Below are positions 15,926 through 25,370 of a stretch of 64,000 bases of DNA, piece by piece. Source of the stretch: Flavobacterium sp. W4I14. GTDB taxonomy: Bacteria; Bacteroidota; Bacteroidia; Sphingobacteriales; Sphingobacteriaceae. The notes beneath the pieces are model-generated. The model searched no databases. It saw nothing but the letters and a program-made list of their open reading frames with translations, and had not been told where the DNA came from. Made by a program: the position numbers and the translations under genes. Within the stretch, counting starts at the first letter, position 1. The number at the start of each line of letters is the position of its first letter. The DNA lies in NCBI GenBank assembly GCA_030817875.1, contig JAUSZU010000001.1:1488001-1552000 (forward strand), read 5' to 3'.

Positions 15926-17077
15926 TTATAATCTAATTGGGCCATTGCTAATCTCGCTAATGTAAATTGCAGCGGGATAGCCAATTTTATCTACGTAATA
16001 ATCGGTTAAATGTTTTGCAAAGTCTTCTTCAAAGCCTTTCTCTAACAAAGCTATTGCACATCCGCCGAATCCGGCCCCCGTCATACGGGCACCTATAACA
16101 TGCTCATAATCTGTGCAAAAAGCTACTACTGTATCCAATTCTTTTCCGCTTACTTCATATAATGTTTTTAACGATTCGTGAGAGCCATACATCAATCGGC
16201 CAAATTCTTCCAGGTTTCCACCGTTTAAGGCTTTAGCCGCTAAATGAACCCGATCATTTTCTTTAACCACATGTGTTGCACGGTTTAAAATAGTTTCATC
16301 TGTTATTAAATGGCTGTGTAATGCAAATTTCTCAGCAGTTAATTCGCAAAGATAATGAAGTGTTATTTTCTGGTTCAGCAATTTCAGTGCGGTTTGGCAT
16401 TCTGCTACACGTTCGTTGTATTTTGAATCTGCTAATTCTCTTGGTTTATTGGTATTGATGATGGCCAAAACATATTTGCCCAGGTCAACATCAACCATTT
16501 TGTATTTTAGGGTCTCACAGTCTAAAACAATCGCTTTGTTTTTTTCGCCAAAAGCAACTGCGAACTGGTCCATAATACCAGAATTTAAGCCTATAAAATC
16601 ATTCTCAACGCGTTTGGCGATTTTAACCAGTTCCAGTTTATCATAACCAAGATTAAAATAGGTATTTAAAGCATAAGCAGTGGCAATTTCTATGGAAGCT
16701 GAAGAAGAGAGTCCTGATCCGATTGGGATGTTTCCATAAAACAGAAAATCCATTCCATTAATTTCTTTTCCATCTTTAATAAATTCGTTGATCACACCTA
16801 TAGGATAATTGGCCCATAAGCTGCCGTCTTTATCGTTTGTTGTATTGCTTGTTACTTCAGTTTGAATATCGAAGTTTAAGCTTTTAAACCTGAATTTATG
16901 ATCATTATTTGGGGCAATGGCTACCCAGGTTCCCAGGGTAATGGCACAGGGCATAACCAAACCGCCATTATAATCAATGTGTTCGCCTATCAGGTTAACA
17001 CGCCCGGGAGTAAAATAAACGGCATCAGCTTTTTTATGGTATTGCACGGCAAATTTTTCCTCAAGGTTAATGTTCAT
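15926..17077 (-). CDS. galK: Galactokinase
   Basis: This GHMP kinase phosphorylates galactose at C1, the first committed step of the Leloir pathway. The family motifs are complete: galactose signature GRVNLIGEHIDYNGG (25-39), ATP motif GSGLSSSASIE (120-130), catalytic D170 in GIMDQ, and MTGAGFGGCA (332-341). Its 383 residues are normal. It is divergent from the mutarotase gene, whose ATG is 76 bases away, so the two are probably controlled from a shared intergenic region. No galT or galE is present in the window. Confidence 0.97.
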   Translation of the reverse strand: MNINLEEKFAVQYHKKADAVYFTPGRVNLIGEHIDYNGGLVMPCAITLGTWVAIAPNNDHKFRFKSLNFDIQTEVTSNTTNDKDGSLWANYPIGVINEFIKDGKEINGMDFLFYGNIPIGSGLSSSASIEIATAYALNTYFNLGYDKLELVKIAKRVENDFIGLNSGIMDQFAVAFGEKNKAIVLDCETLKYKMVDVDLGKYVLAIINTNKPRELADSKYNERVAECQTALKLLNQKITLHYLCELTAEKFALHSHLITDETILNRATHVVKENDRVHLAAKALNGGNLEEFGRLMYGSHESLKTLYEVSGKELDTVVAFCTDYEHVIGARMTGAGFGGCAIALLEKGFEEDFAKHLTDYYVDKIGYPAAIYISEISNGPIRL

Positions 17078-17153
17078 TTGGCTAAAATATATTTATAAAA
17101 AGCATTAATAATAGTATGTTTGTTTAGGAAACAAAAGCCCTAAGTTACAATTT

Positions 17154-18203
17154 ATGAGCGTTCAGCAAATACCTACCGGAAAAATTATTGATGGCGAAGA
17201 AGTTATCGCAATCGAACTAACCAACAGCAAAGGCACTTATGTGAAAATATTCAATTATGGTGCGATTATTAACAAATTTGCAGTTAAAAATGCTAAAGGC
17301 GAAAAGCAGGATATCGTTCTTGGTTTCGATACTTTTGAAGAATATCTTGATCCGGCTTATCTGGCAAATGGAGCCTATTTAGGTGCTGTTGTTGGCCGTT
17401 ATGCAAACCGCATTAAAAATGGCAGGTTCACCATTGATGAAGAAACGTATCAATTGGCACAAAATGCAGGTACCGATACTTTACATGGTGGTATTGTAGG
17501 ATTTGATAAAAAAGTTTGGGAGGTTATTGAGCTAGGTGAAGGACCACAATCGTCGGTTACGTTACAATATGAAAGTGTAGATGGCGAAGAAAATTTCCCA
17601 GGAAACCTGATCGTTGATTTAACTTTCGAGCTTACCGAAAATGATGAATTGATTTTAAGTTATGAAGCAGAAACTGATCAGGCTACTGCAATTAATTTAA
17701 CACACCATGGCTATTTTAATCTTGCTCCTGATGGCGGCAATATTAAACACCATAAACAGCAGATTTTTGCCTCTAACTACTTAGAGCAGGATGATAATTA
17801 TTCGGTAACCGGTAAATTAATTCCTGTTGAGGGTACGCCATTGGATTTTACCAAATCTAAAGAAATAGGGCAGGATTGGGACGAGAAAGAAGGATATGAC
17901 CAAACTTTCGTTCTGGATAAAATCTACGGTGATTTATCGTTAGCAAGTAAAACAATTGAAGAGGAAAGTGGTTTAGTTTTAAGCGTATATACCACAGAGC
18001 CGGTAGCACATCTTTATACCGCAAAATATTTAGATGTTAAGAATGGTAAAGGTGGAAAGGATTATGGAAGTTATGGGGCATTTTGTGTAGAAACTCAACA
18101 TCATCCAAATGCAGTTAATATTCCAAGCTTCCCGAGCACTATTTTGAGACCAGAGGATCTGTATACGCAAACAACGATTTACAAAGTTTCACTAATCAAA
18201 TAA
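17154..18203 (+). CDS. galM: Aldose 1-epimerase (galactose mutarotase)
   Basis: The enzyme interconverts alpha and beta anomers of galactose to feed galactokinase. The catalytic residues are visible: H111 in DTLHGGIVGFDKKVW, H185 in NLTHHGYFNL and E313 in FCVETQHHPNA. There is no signal peptide, so it should act in the cytoplasm, unlike the secreted paralogues common in Bacteroidota. Its length of 349 residues is normal. It starts opposite galK and is followed after 2 bases by a DUF1398 gene. Confidence 0.96.
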   Translation: MSVQQIPTGKIIDGEEVIAIELTNSKGTYVKIFNYGAIINKFAVKNAKGEKQDIVLGFDTFEEYLDPAYLANGAYLGAVVGRYANRIKNGRFTIDEETYQLAQNAGTDTLHGGIVGFDKKVWEVIELGEGPQSSVTLQYESVDGEENFPGNLIVDLTFELTENDELILSYEAETDQATAINLTHHGYFNLAPDGGNIKHHKQQIFASNYLEQDDNYSVTGKLIPVEGTPLDFTKSKEIGQDWDEKEGYDQTFVLDKIYGDLSLASKTIEEESGLVLSVYTTEPVAHLYTAKYLDVKNGKGGKDYGSYGAFCVETQHHPNAVNIPSFPSTILRPEDLYTQTTIYKVSLIK

Positions 18204-18205
18204 TT

Positions 18206-18601
18206 ATGTTCACCATCGAAGACATCCGGGCAGCAGAATCAAAAATTAAAACTGGTGCAGATTTTCCTAAGTTTATTAAAGAAATTAAGGAAATGGGTGT
18301 TAAGCGAAACGATGTCTATGTATCCAATGGCCTGTCGATTTATTTTGATGATGAAGATAATGTAGAACAGATCAGTCCTGATGAATATCCGACTTTGATT
18401 ATAAATGATGAACCATCTGCTGGTAAGTTAACCCATGCTTTGAAAATACATCAACAGGGAGAAACCGATTATTTTACCTTTTGCAAGCAAGCTGCTGATG
18501 CGGGTGTAGAGAAATGGGTAACCGATCTGGAAGAAATGACCTGTACTTATTTAGATGCTGAAGGTAATGAATTGGTAAAGGAAACAATACCAACAGTATA
18601 A
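18206..18601 (+). CDS. DUF1398 family protein
   Basis: The 131-residue acidic protein matches DUF1398. It starts FTIEDIRAAESKIKTGADFP, continues GVKRNDVYVSNG and then DYFTFCKQAADAGVEKW, and ends with DLEEMTCTYLDAEGNEL. These small alpha/beta proteins have no established function; E. coli relatives are phage-associated. It begins 2 bases after galM, so it is cotranscribed with the mutarotase. The link to galactose use is by position only. A strong terminator follows at 18612. Confidence 0.8.
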   Translation: MFTIEDIRAAESKIKTGADFPKFIKEIKEMGVKRNDVYVSNGLSIYFDDEDNVEQISPDEYPTLIINDEPSAGKLTHALKIHQQGETDYFTFCKQAADAGVEKWVTDLEEMTCTYLDAEGNELVKETIPTV

Positions 18602-18611
18602 AAATATTAAG

Positions 18612-18640
18612 AAAAAAGGCCAGAAATTTCGGGCCTTTTT
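18612..18640 (+). terminator. Terminator after galM-DUF1398
   Basis: AAAAAGGCC-AGAAATTTCG-GGCCTTTTT forms a 9-base stem ending in a T run, 11 bases after the DUF1398 stop codon. Confidence 0.85.
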
Positions 18641-18653
18641 ATTCTTTTCTGTG

Positions 18654-18677
18654 GTGTCAGATGTTGCCATCTGACAC
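18654..18677. repeat. Perfect palindrome GTGTCAGATG-TTGC-CATCTGACAC
   Basis: Ten-base perfect arms around a TTGC loop. This is copy 1 of a family with members at 25240, 32077, 32226 and 32285. It follows the terminator of galM-DUF1398, so termination is not its main role. Confidence 0.7.
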
Positions 18678-18790
18678 TTCTGTTTTTTTGTATGAATTCA
18701 TGTTTTAGAGGCTTTTGTGCGCTAGGCTTTTTTTACCATCTGAGACATCTTAGAACACTTAAGTTAATATTGGTGATGAGTCCGCCATAA

Positions 18791-19651
18791 CTAAATTCTT
18801 TCAAGCACCATTTTTATCGCTTGCGCTACAATTTTGTTTGGCTCTTTGCTAAATTCGAAATTTACACGGCTGGCTAAAATGGCATTTACAGAAATTGCAT
18901 TATGACCCAAAACTTTGGCTAGTGCATAAATACCTGCGGTTTCCATTTCCAGATTGGTAATGCGGTGCTGATTGCTTTTAAAGCTGTTAATCAAGCCGAT
19001 AAAATCGGGAACCGCATTTTTAGCGCGTACAATTCTACCTTGTGGAGCATAAAAGCCAGGCGCCGTAATGGTTATGCCTTTCGCCATGTCTTTTCCAATC
19101 GTATTCAATAGTGTTTCACTCGTTGCCGTTAAATAAGGATTGATATTTTTAAGATGCCCAAAGTGTGCTTTGATATCATGCATTAAAATCTGTTCATCAC
19201 CAGATAATTGTTGAAGGTAATAATTCATTAAGGCATCCATCCCCAGGCCGTAAGAAGAAGCTAAAATTGTTCCCATCGGAATATCCGGTTGAACAGCACC
19301 AGAGGTACCCACTCTGATAATATTTAATGAAGTAAGGTCTTTTTTAATTTCACGGGTTTCAAAATCAACATTAACCAGTGCATCTAACTCATTAAAAACA
19401 ATATCAATGTTATCTGTACCAATACCAGTTGAGAGTACAGTGACGCGTTTTTTGCCTACGTAACCGGTATGGGTAATAAATTCGCGTTTACCTTTTTTAA
19501 ATTCTATTTTGTCGAAATATTTGCTTACCTCGCCAACGCGGTCAGGATCGCCGACGGTAATTACAGTATCAGCAATATCACCAGGTAAAAGGTTTAGGTG
19601 GTATATGCTGCCATCAGGATTGATGATTAAGTCGCTTTCGGATATTTTCAT
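18791..19651 (-). CDS. Nucleoside phosphorylase, uridine phosphorylase-like
   Basis: The 286-residue enzyme belongs to the PNP/UDP family that splits nucleosides with phosphate to free base and ribose 1-phosphate. Visible motifs are VGDPDRV (phosphate-binding Arg), VLSTGIGTDN, RVGTSGAVQPDIPMGTI, and NLEMETAGIYALA, with the Glu-Met-Glu that binds ribose. The sequence is closer to uridine phosphorylase than to adenosine-specific enzymes, but base preference is inferred. It stands alone with a palindromic repeat upstream. Confidence 0.88.
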   Translation of the reverse strand: MKISESDLIINPDGSIYHLNLLPGDIADTVITVGDPDRVGEVSKYFDKIEFKKGKREFITHTGYVGKKRVTVLSTGIGTDNIDIVFNELDALVNVDFETREIKKDLTSLNIIRVGTSGAVQPDIPMGTILASSYGLGMDALMNYYLQQLSGDEQILMHDIKAHFGHLKNINPYLTATSETLLNTIGKDMAKGITITAPGFYAPQGRIVRAKNAVPDFIGLINSFKSNQHRITNLEMETAGIYALAKVLGHNAISVNAILASRVNFEFSKEPNKIVAQAIKMVLERI

Positions 19652-19666
19652 ATTTGGTTTATCTTG

Positions 19667-19727
19667 CCCACGGATTTCGATGATGAACGCAGATTTTATC
19701 TGTGTTCACCCTTTTAATCTGTAGTTA
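19667..19727. repeat. Short hairpin repeat related to the ACCACAGAT element
   Basis: CCCACGGATT and AATCTGTAG form outer arms, and GATGAACGCAGAT/ATCTGTGTTCACC inner arms. The layout and words match the ends of the element at 15743-15921 without its central spacer. Confidence 0.4.
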
Positions 19728-20342
19728 TTAAACAGTTTGCAGGTATTTTAACTTAACACCCTCAATTTTATCAAATTTACTTAAAACCTGATTGAGTTGT
19801 GCTTTTCTGACTTCAAATTTCAATATACAATTGGTATCAAACTGTTGCGCCAAAATCTGTAAGTTCTCCTCTTTGCTCAACTTCATCACATCGTTCATCT
19901 GAAGGTATTCGAAATGTGCTTCGTAAACATCATTCACGGTTTTGCTGATGATCGAAGCTGCTTTAATTGCCTCAAAACTAGCTGCTTTGTATGCATTAAT
20001 TAAACCTGGAACACCCAGTAAGGTTCCACCGAAATAACGTACAACAACAATTAATGTATTCGTAATATCTTCTGATAACAAACAGTTCAGAATAGGCCTG
20101 CCTGCGGTACCCGAAGGTTCGCCATCATCATTCATTCGATAAACAGATCGATCTGGTGTTAAACGATATGCATAACAAAAATGATCGGCCTTAACGTGTT
20201 CTGCGCGAAGTTTAGTAATAATAGGCTTTAATTCTACTTCACTACGGATAGGATAGGCGTATGCAATAAACTTGCTTCCTTTATCTCGAAAGATACCCTC
20301 TGAGGCACTTTCGATAGTTTTATAAGAATCATCGAACAGCAT
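19728..20342 (-). CDS. YigZ/IMPACT family protein
   Basis: The product has the UPF0029 N-terminal domain with SKFIAYAYPI and then DDGEPSGTAGRPIL, a family hallmark, followed by VVRYFGGTLLGVPGLINAY and a C-terminal DUF1949-like domain. Its bacterial role is unsettled; eukaryotic IMPACT regulates translation stress signalling. I chose MLFDDSYK (20342) as start rather than an upstream Met at 20375, because it matches the family N-terminus and shortens the overlap with the preceding transporter gene to 14 bases. Confidence 0.88.
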   Translation of the reverse strand: MLFDDSYKTIESASEGIFRDKGSKFIAYAYPIRSEVELKPIITKLRAEHVKADHFCYAYRLTPDRSVYRMNDDGEPSGTAGRPILNCLLSEDITNTLIVVVRYFGGTLLGVPGLINAYKAASFEAIKAASIISKTVNDVYEAHFEYLQMNDVMKLSKEENLQILAQQFDTNCILKFEVRKAQLNQVLSKFDKIEGVKLKYLQTV

Positions 20343-21198
20343 TTTGCGATAGTGTAATGAAAATAATAGCAGCAATAGCGAAGATGATGCCTGCGTAATT
20401 TAACTTGCTCAGCTTTTCTTTAAAAGCAATAACACCAATTAGGGTGCCTACTATGATTACACCTAAATTCATCGCTGCAAAAACGGTAGATGGATTTTCT
20501 GCCAGTGCTTTATGGGCTTTCATGTAAAAAAGGATATTGCCAAAATTGAAGAAGCCTAAAATAATTCCGCAAAGCAAATTTACCAGTTGTATTTTTATTT
20601 TGCCAGCCATTACCATCGAAATTACAATAAGCAATGAAACCATAAATGCCAGGCAAAATACAGTAAAAAGCGAGGTGGTATAAGGCAATTCTTTATATAA
20701 TGCAATTTGTTTAAAAAGGACGTCGATTACCCCAAAACCGACGAAAACCATAATGGGATAGAGCAGGCTTCCTTTATTGCCTTCTTTTTGATCAGATTTT
20801 CGAAGAAAAGTTAAAAAAATAGCTACAAAACCAATCGCCAGGCCAATAATTTTCAGGTTATTAAAATCTTCTTTGAAGATAAAATAAGCCGCCAGTATCG
20901 GGATAAATAGCGATAAACGTTGTGCGATATCAGTTTTAACTATGCCGAGATTTTTTACCGATGCTGCAAGGAATAAAAATATCGATGGCAATAAAATGGC
21001 CAGGGCAATATAAATAGGCCATGGTGCGGTAGGGGTGATCAGTTTAACATCGGGCTTAAAAAAAAGAAAACATAAGCTTAATGCTGTAAAATAATTAATA
21101 GTAACGGCTTGAATAATACTGATTTGGTACCGTTTTGCCAGCTTTAATAAAACAGCTACGGTAACACTACAGCAAATGCTTAAAATAATGTAGATCAT
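20329..21198 (-). CDS. EamA/DMT-superfamily transporter
   Basis: The 289-residue protein is almost wholly hydrophobic, with about ten membrane helices in two five-helix halves, the layout of the drug/metabolite transporter superfamily. Short basic loops (KLAKRYQ, FLRKSDQKEGNKG) separate the helices. Its substrate cannot be inferred. Its ATG directly follows the ribD stop (TAA-ATG), so it is translationally coupled to ribD. A riboflavin-related role is possible on position but not shown by sequence. Confidence 0.85.
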   Translation of the reverse strand: MIYIILSICCSVTVAVLLKLAKRYQISIIQAVTINYFTALSLCFLFFKPDVKLITPTAPWPIYIALAILLPSIFLFLAASVKNLGIVKTDIAQRLSLFIPILAAYFIFKEDFNNLKIIGLAIGFVAIFLTFLRKSDQKEGNKGSLLYPIMVFVGFGVIDVLFKQIALYKELPYTTSLFTVFCLAFMVSLLIVISMVMAGKIKIQLVNLLCGIILGFFNFGNILFYMKAHKALAENPSTVFAAMNLGVIIVGTLIGVIAFKEKLSKLNYAGIIFAIAAIIFITLSQNAVR

Positions 21199-22251
21199 TT
21201 ATTTGATGTCGTTTAGATAGATAGAGAGTTTGTCATTTCCGATTTGTACTGTTTCCTGCAGATTTCCATTAACGTTTGGAGAAGAAACCCCATCGCTCCA
21301 GCTGGCAGATGAAGTAAAAATACGTCCTTCATCCCATAGGTTGGTATTTAAAAATTGATTTAAAATATTGGCGCCGCCTTCAATAATTACCGATTGTATA
21401 TCCATCAGGTAAAGCTGAAAGGCGATTTTTTGCGCTAAATAAAAGTGCATATCTTCCATCTGGATGTAATGGATATTCGCAATAACATCAGTCTTAACTT
21501 CATTAAAGATAATGGTTTTGGCTGCTGTATTGAAGATATGGTTCGTTATTGGCACCTGAAGGTTCTTGTCGATTACCAAACGGATAGGGTTTTTGCCAGG
21601 CCATTCACGAGAAGTTAACTGCGGGTTATCCATAATGGCGGTTTGTTTGCCGATCAGGATTGCATCTTCTTCGCTACGCCATTGATGCGCCAAACGTTTG
21701 GCCAAAGCGCCGCTGATCCATTTCTGGTGGCCATCCTTTGTAGCAAAATAACCGTTCGCAGTTTCAGCCCATTTTAAAATGATATATGGTCTTTGTTTTT
21801 GTATCCGGGTAAAAAATCTTCTGTTGAAATAGCGGCATTCATCATCTAAAATTCCACCCGCCACTTCAATTCCTGCATTTCTGAGTTTTTCGATCCCTTT
21901 GCCATCAACACCTGAAAAAGGGTCTCTATTGCCAATCACTACTTTCTTTAGCTGATGTTTTACTAGTAAATCGGCACAAGGAGGTGTTTTACCAAAATGC
22001 GCACAGGGCTCCAGGTTAACGTAAGCAGTAGCCTGTTTCAAGAGATTTTCGGCCTTATCGCCATGTTTATCAAAAACAGCTTTAACGGCATTGGGTTCGG
22101 CGTGCGATTTTCCATATTCCTGATGATATCCTTCCCCAATAATTTTGCCGTCTACAACAATAACACAGCCAACCATTGGGTTCGGACTAACATTCCCTAA
22201 AGCTAAGGCTGCCAGGTCAAGACAACGCTTTATATAAAATTCATCGCTCAT
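21199..22251 (-). CDS. ribD: Bifunctional riboflavin deaminase/reductase
   Basis: This is the two-domain RibD that carries out the second and third steps of riboflavin synthesis. The zinc deaminase domain comes first, with HAEPNA (H50, E52) and PCAHFGKTPPCADLL (C83, C92). The NADPH-dependent reductase domain follows from about residue 150, with KWAETANGYFA and an NPIRLVIDKN segment. At 350 residues it is a normal length. It is first in a run with the DMT transporter and YigZ. No FMN riboswitch was recognised in the 80 bases between it and prmC. Confidence 0.95.
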   Translation of the reverse strand: MSDEFYIKRCLDLAALALGNVSPNPMVGCVIVVDGKIIGEGYHQEYGKSHAEPNAVKAVFDKHGDKAENLLKQATAYVNLEPCAHFGKTPPCADLLVKHQLKKVVIGNRDPFSGVDGKGIEKLRNAGIEVAGGILDDECRYFNRRFFTRIQKQRPYIILKWAETANGYFATKDGHQKWISGALAKRLAHQWRSEEDAILIGKQTAIMDNPQLTSREWPGKNPIRLVIDKNLQVPITNHIFNTAAKTIIFNEVKTDVIANIHYIQMEDMHFYLAQKIAFQLYLMDIQSVIIEGGANILNQFLNTNLWDEGRIFTSSASWSDGVSSPNVNGNLQETVQIGNDKLSIYLNDIK

Positions 22252-22331
22252 TAGGGCAAAAGTAGTAAAAAAAGAGTCATGGCCTTATCAAAAGAGCGCC
22301 GTTATCATCCCAATTAAGTAATTTTGTAAAT

Positions 22332-23192
22332 ATGAAGATAGGAGAATTAGCGGCGCATTACGAACTTGAACTTGAGCCTTTATACGATAGCAATGAAGCA
22401 AAAGCATTATTTAGTATTGCTGCCGAGCAAGTTTTGGCTTTATCTTCAGCTAAACTGATCATGCAAAAAGATATCGATCTCAGCTTTATCAATATGCAGA
22501 AACTTTTGAGCATTCTTAACGATTTGCAGATTGGAAAACCCATTCAACATATTTTAGAGGAAGCCCATTTTTACGGCGCTGTGTTTAAGGTTAATGAACA
22601 GGTGCTTATCCCGAGGCCAGAAACAGAAGAACTGGTAGATTGGATTATTTCAGATAACAGTCCACAGTTTTCAGTTAATACTAACCATAAAATCAGTATT
22701 CTTGATATTGGAACCGGCTCTGGATGCATTCCCATCACACTTAAAAAACATTTACCAAAATCTGAAGTAGCTACATTGGATGTTTCTGCTAATGCCATTG
22801 CTGTAGCCAATGAAAATGCGGAACAGATCAATGTGAGGATCAAATTTATTGAAGCGGACATTTTGACTTTCAAATCTGAAGAAAAATTTGATATAATCGT
22901 AAGTAACCCTCCTTATATCAGAGATTTAGAGAAAGCGGATATGCATAATAACGTATTGGTATATGAACCACATTTAGCATTATTTGTTCGTGATGAAAAC
23001 CCATTAATATTTTATAAAACTATTGCTGATTTTGCAAGAACAAACCTAAAAACCAACGGGCGACTTTATTTTGAAATCAACGAATATTTAGGTAACGAAA
23101 CAATTGAAATGTTAGCTGCTAAAGGCTTTATTGATATTGAGTTAAGGCAAGATATGCAAGGCAAAGACAGAATGGTGAGGGCAGGGATTTAA
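22332..23192 (+). CDS. prmC: Peptide chain release factor N5-glutamine methyltransferase
   Basis: The enzyme methylates the GGQ glutamine of RF1 and RF2. It shows the helical N-terminal domain, a substrate segment around HFYGAVFKVNEQVLIPRPETEELVDW, the SAM motif LDIGTGSGCIPI and the catalytic NPPYI. Length (286) is normal. It is divergent from ribD with 80 bases between start codons. Confidence 0.96.
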   Translation: MKIGELAAHYELELEPLYDSNEAKALFSIAAEQVLALSSAKLIMQKDIDLSFINMQKLLSILNDLQIGKPIQHILEEAHFYGAVFKVNEQVLIPRPETEELVDWIISDNSPQFSVNTNHKISILDIGTGSGCIPITLKKHLPKSEVATLDVSANAIAVANENAEQINVRIKFIEADILTFKSEEKFDIIVSNPPYIRDLEKADMHNNVLVYEPHLALFVRDENPLIFYKTIADFARTNLKTNGRLYFEINEYLGNETIEMLAAKGFIDIELRQDMQGKDRMVRAGI

Positions 23193-23317
23193 GAGGTTTA
23201 AAGTCAGAGGACGGAGGTCCGAAGATATGGAATCGTAAGTAAAATCCTAATCTACATTTTAGCAAGGAAAAATTAGCAATATGATGCGTTTAGTGGTTCG
23301 TAATAATTAGGTAATTG

Positions 23318-23839
23318 CTAAACTTTTTTGAAGTTTAGCTTTGATTTAGTTAATTCAATCATATCATTAAATTGCTGTTCACTTGTTCCAGACTTATGCA
23401 GCATGAGATATATCCTGTTGTCAATCAACAGAATAAAAAAATCATTGCTAATTGAGTAATTTGAGAATGCTTCCCATTTTAAATAATATCTTTTTTCTTT
23501 ATCAAAATAATTAAACTCATCATCAGTAAATTCGTAAGTATAAATGAAATTCTGTTTCTCGTGTTTTTCACCCAGGACATCCATTTCTCTAAAGAAAAGA
23601 GTTCGTGCATTTAGGATTCTCAGTATATAATTAATAGTCAATATAACAAGTATCATTCCAACTATTCCGTAAAAAGAGGAGGTTGGCCCCTTATCGATGG
23701 CAATTAAAATCATTAATCCTACTGTTAGCATAATATAGATGAGCAATTTTATATAGCTCTTCCTAATTTCTAATCTAAATTTTAATTTATTAGTTTTAAT
23801 GAAAATTGATTTATCAAATGGAACTGTAATGCTGATCAT
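23318..23839 (-). CDS. YcxB-like two-helix membrane protein
   Basis: A 173-residue protein with a short N-terminal basic region, two membrane helices (about 31-50 and 54-74) and a soluble C-terminal domain with the YcxB-like pattern: FTDDEFNYFDKEKRYYLKWEAFSNYSISNDFFILLIDNR. That domain is related to bacterial PH-type folds. No function is known. The gene is AT-rich relative to its neighbours and lies immediately downstream of xerD on the same strand. Confidence 0.6.
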   Translation of the reverse strand: MISITVPFDKSIFIKTNKLKFRLEIRKSYIKLLIYIMLTVGLMILIAIDKGPTSSFYGIVGMILVILTINYILRILNARTLFFREMDVLGEKHEKQNFIYTYEFTDDEFNYFDKEKRYYLKWEAFSNYSISNDFFILLIDNRIYLMLHKSGTSEQQFNDMIELTKSKLNFKKV

Positions 23840-23857
23840 TTTTTAATTTATTTATCC

Positions 23858-24757
23858 CTAAGCCCTCGGATGAAACTGCGTAATCACCTCTCTTAAATAA
23901 TCTCTATCAATGTGCGTATAAATTTCCGTAGTAGTAATGCTAGAATGGCCTAACATTTCCTGTACAGCACGCAAATCGGCACCGCCTTCAATTAAATGTG
24001 TGGCGAAGGAATGCCTTAACGTATGCGGACTAATCGTTTTCTTTAATCCGGTAGATATAGCCAGGCTTTTAATCAGGTTAAAAATCGAAATACGCGAAAG
24101 TTTAGCGCCAAAACGGTTTAAAAAGATAAAATCTTCATGCCCCTTTTTAATATTAGCATGTACACGTACTTCGTTGATGTAAATATCGAGCAGTTTTAAG
24201 GCTACACCTCCAATGGGTACTAAACGTTCTTTATTTCCTTTTCCAATTACTTTTATAAATTCGATCTGTGGGAACACGTTTGAGATCCTTAGTTCGGTTA
24301 ATTCTGTTACGCGCAAGCCACAGCCGTATAACACTTCCATAATGGCTTTATTGCGCATGCCCTCAGGCTTTGAGGCATCTATGGTAGCAATAAGTTCATT
24401 AATCTCATGAATGTTTAATGTATCTGGCAGTTTTCTGCTGAGTTTTGGTGCTTCAAGTAATGCTGTAGGATCATTTGAAATCACATCTTCTAGCATTAAA
24501 TAGGCGAAGAAAGCTTTTAATCCTGATATTACCCTAGCCTGTGTACTGGCTTGCATACCCAGTTCATTTAACCAAGAGATAAATGATTTTAGATCACTTA
24601 TGTTGATGTCAGTTAGTTTAGGTTCTTCATTTAAAGATTGAAAATACTGGATCAATTTTTCAATATCGTTCAGATAGGCATCAACAGAATTACCAGATAA
24701 CGACCGCTCTAACTTTAAATACGATTTAAATCCTTTAATATATGATGGCCAAAGCAT
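23858..24757 (-). CDS. xerD: Tyrosine recombinase XerD-like
   Basis: The 299-residue protein has the SAM-like DNA-binding N-terminal domain and a complete catalytic set: R149 in GCGLRVTEL, K173 in GKGNKER, H245 and R248 in HTLRHSF, H271 in LGHSSI and Y280 in TTTEIYTH. This is the length and pattern of the housekeeping dimer-resolution recombinase rather than an element integrase, and no attachment site or element boundary is seen beside it. Its start overlaps the divergent aroQ leader region. Assignment as XerD over XerC is from overall resemblance. Confidence 0.9.
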   Translation of the reverse strand: MLWPSYIKGFKSYLKLERSLSGNSVDAYLNDIEKLIQYFQSLNEEPKLTDINISDLKSFISWLNELGMQASTQARVISGLKAFFAYLMLEDVISNDPTALLEAPKLSRKLPDTLNIHEINELIATIDASKPEGMRNKAIMEVLYGCGLRVTELTELRISNVFPQIEFIKVIGKGNKERLVPIGGVALKLLDIYINEVRVHANIKKGHEDFIFLNRFGAKLSRISIFNLIKSLAISTGLKKTISPHTLRHSFATHLIEGGADLRAVQEMLGHSSITTTEIYTHIDRDYLREVITQFHPRA

Positions 24758-24806
24758 GCTTTTATTTGAGATTTTTTATAACATTGCAACGTTACAACAT
24801 TATATT

Positions 24807-25223
24807 ATGAAAATACAAATTATTAACGGCCCAAACTTAAACTTATTAGGTGTACGCGAGCCATCTATTTATGGGAGCACCAGTATTGAAGATTATATTA
24901 AGGAATTAAAAACGGTTTATCCGGATATAGAAATTGAATACTATCAGAGTAATGTTGAGGGCGAAATCATTAATAAATTGCATGAAGTTGGTTTTAGTTA
25001 TGATGGGGTAGTGCTTAATGCAGGAGGTTATACCCATACTTCCGTTGCCATTGCTGATGCGATTGCAGCTATTAAAACCCCTGTGGTTGAGGTACATATA
25101 TCTAATATTTATGCCCGTGAAGAATACCGTCATGTTTCTTTAACCGGTAAAAACTGCCAAGGTGTTTTAACTGGCTTTGGCATAAAAGGTTATCGTTTAG
25201 CTATTGAAAGTTTGTTAATTTAA
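24807..25223 (+). CDS. aroQ: Type II 3-dehydroquinate dehydratase
   Basis: Third step of the shikimate pathway. The family start MKIQIINGPNLNLLGVREP is clear and includes the catalytic Asn and the neighbouring loop; Tyr follows in PSIYG. HISNIYAREEYRH carries the active-site His/Arg. I take the ATG at 24807, giving 138 residues, since the 17 codons before it (from 24756) do not match the family. Confidence 0.96.
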   Translation: MKIQIINGPNLNLLGVREPSIYGSTSIEDYIKELKTVYPDIEIEYYQSNVEGEIINKLHEVGFSYDGVVLNAGGYTHTSVAIADAIAAIKTPVVEVHISNIYAREEYRHVSLTGKNCQGVLTGFGIKGYRLAIESLLI

Positions 25224-25239
25224 TCTACTCATATTACTT

Positions 25240-25263
25240 CTGTCAGATGGCAACATCTGACAG
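25240..25263. repeat. Perfect palindrome CTGTCAGATG-GCAA-CATCTGACAG
   Basis: Ten-base perfect arms with loop GCAA, the complement of the loop in the copy at 18654, so this copy is inverted relative to it. It follows aroQ by 16 bases and may double as its terminator. Confidence 0.7.
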
Positions 25264-25296
25264 CACGCCAATAAAAGTTCAAAAAAATTGGTCGTC

Positions 25297-25316
25297 ATTC
25301 CCGTGCAGACGGGAAT
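25297..25316. repeat. Palindrome ATTCCCGT-GCAG-ACGGGAAT
   Basis: Eight-base perfect arms, preceded by GTCGTC. It lies between convergent aroQ and the glycosyltransferase gene. A decayed relative occurs near 4249. Confidence 0.5.
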
Positions 25317-25370
25317 CTTAAAGCGCATGTAATACGATTCCCAATTAAGTTGGAAAGATGATTCGCGATT

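Noticed and set aside
23858..24757. Tyrosine recombinase as an integrase of a mobile element
   Set aside because: Length and motifs are those of the housekeeping XerD, neighbours are core genes and no direct repeat or tRNA attachment site is beside it.
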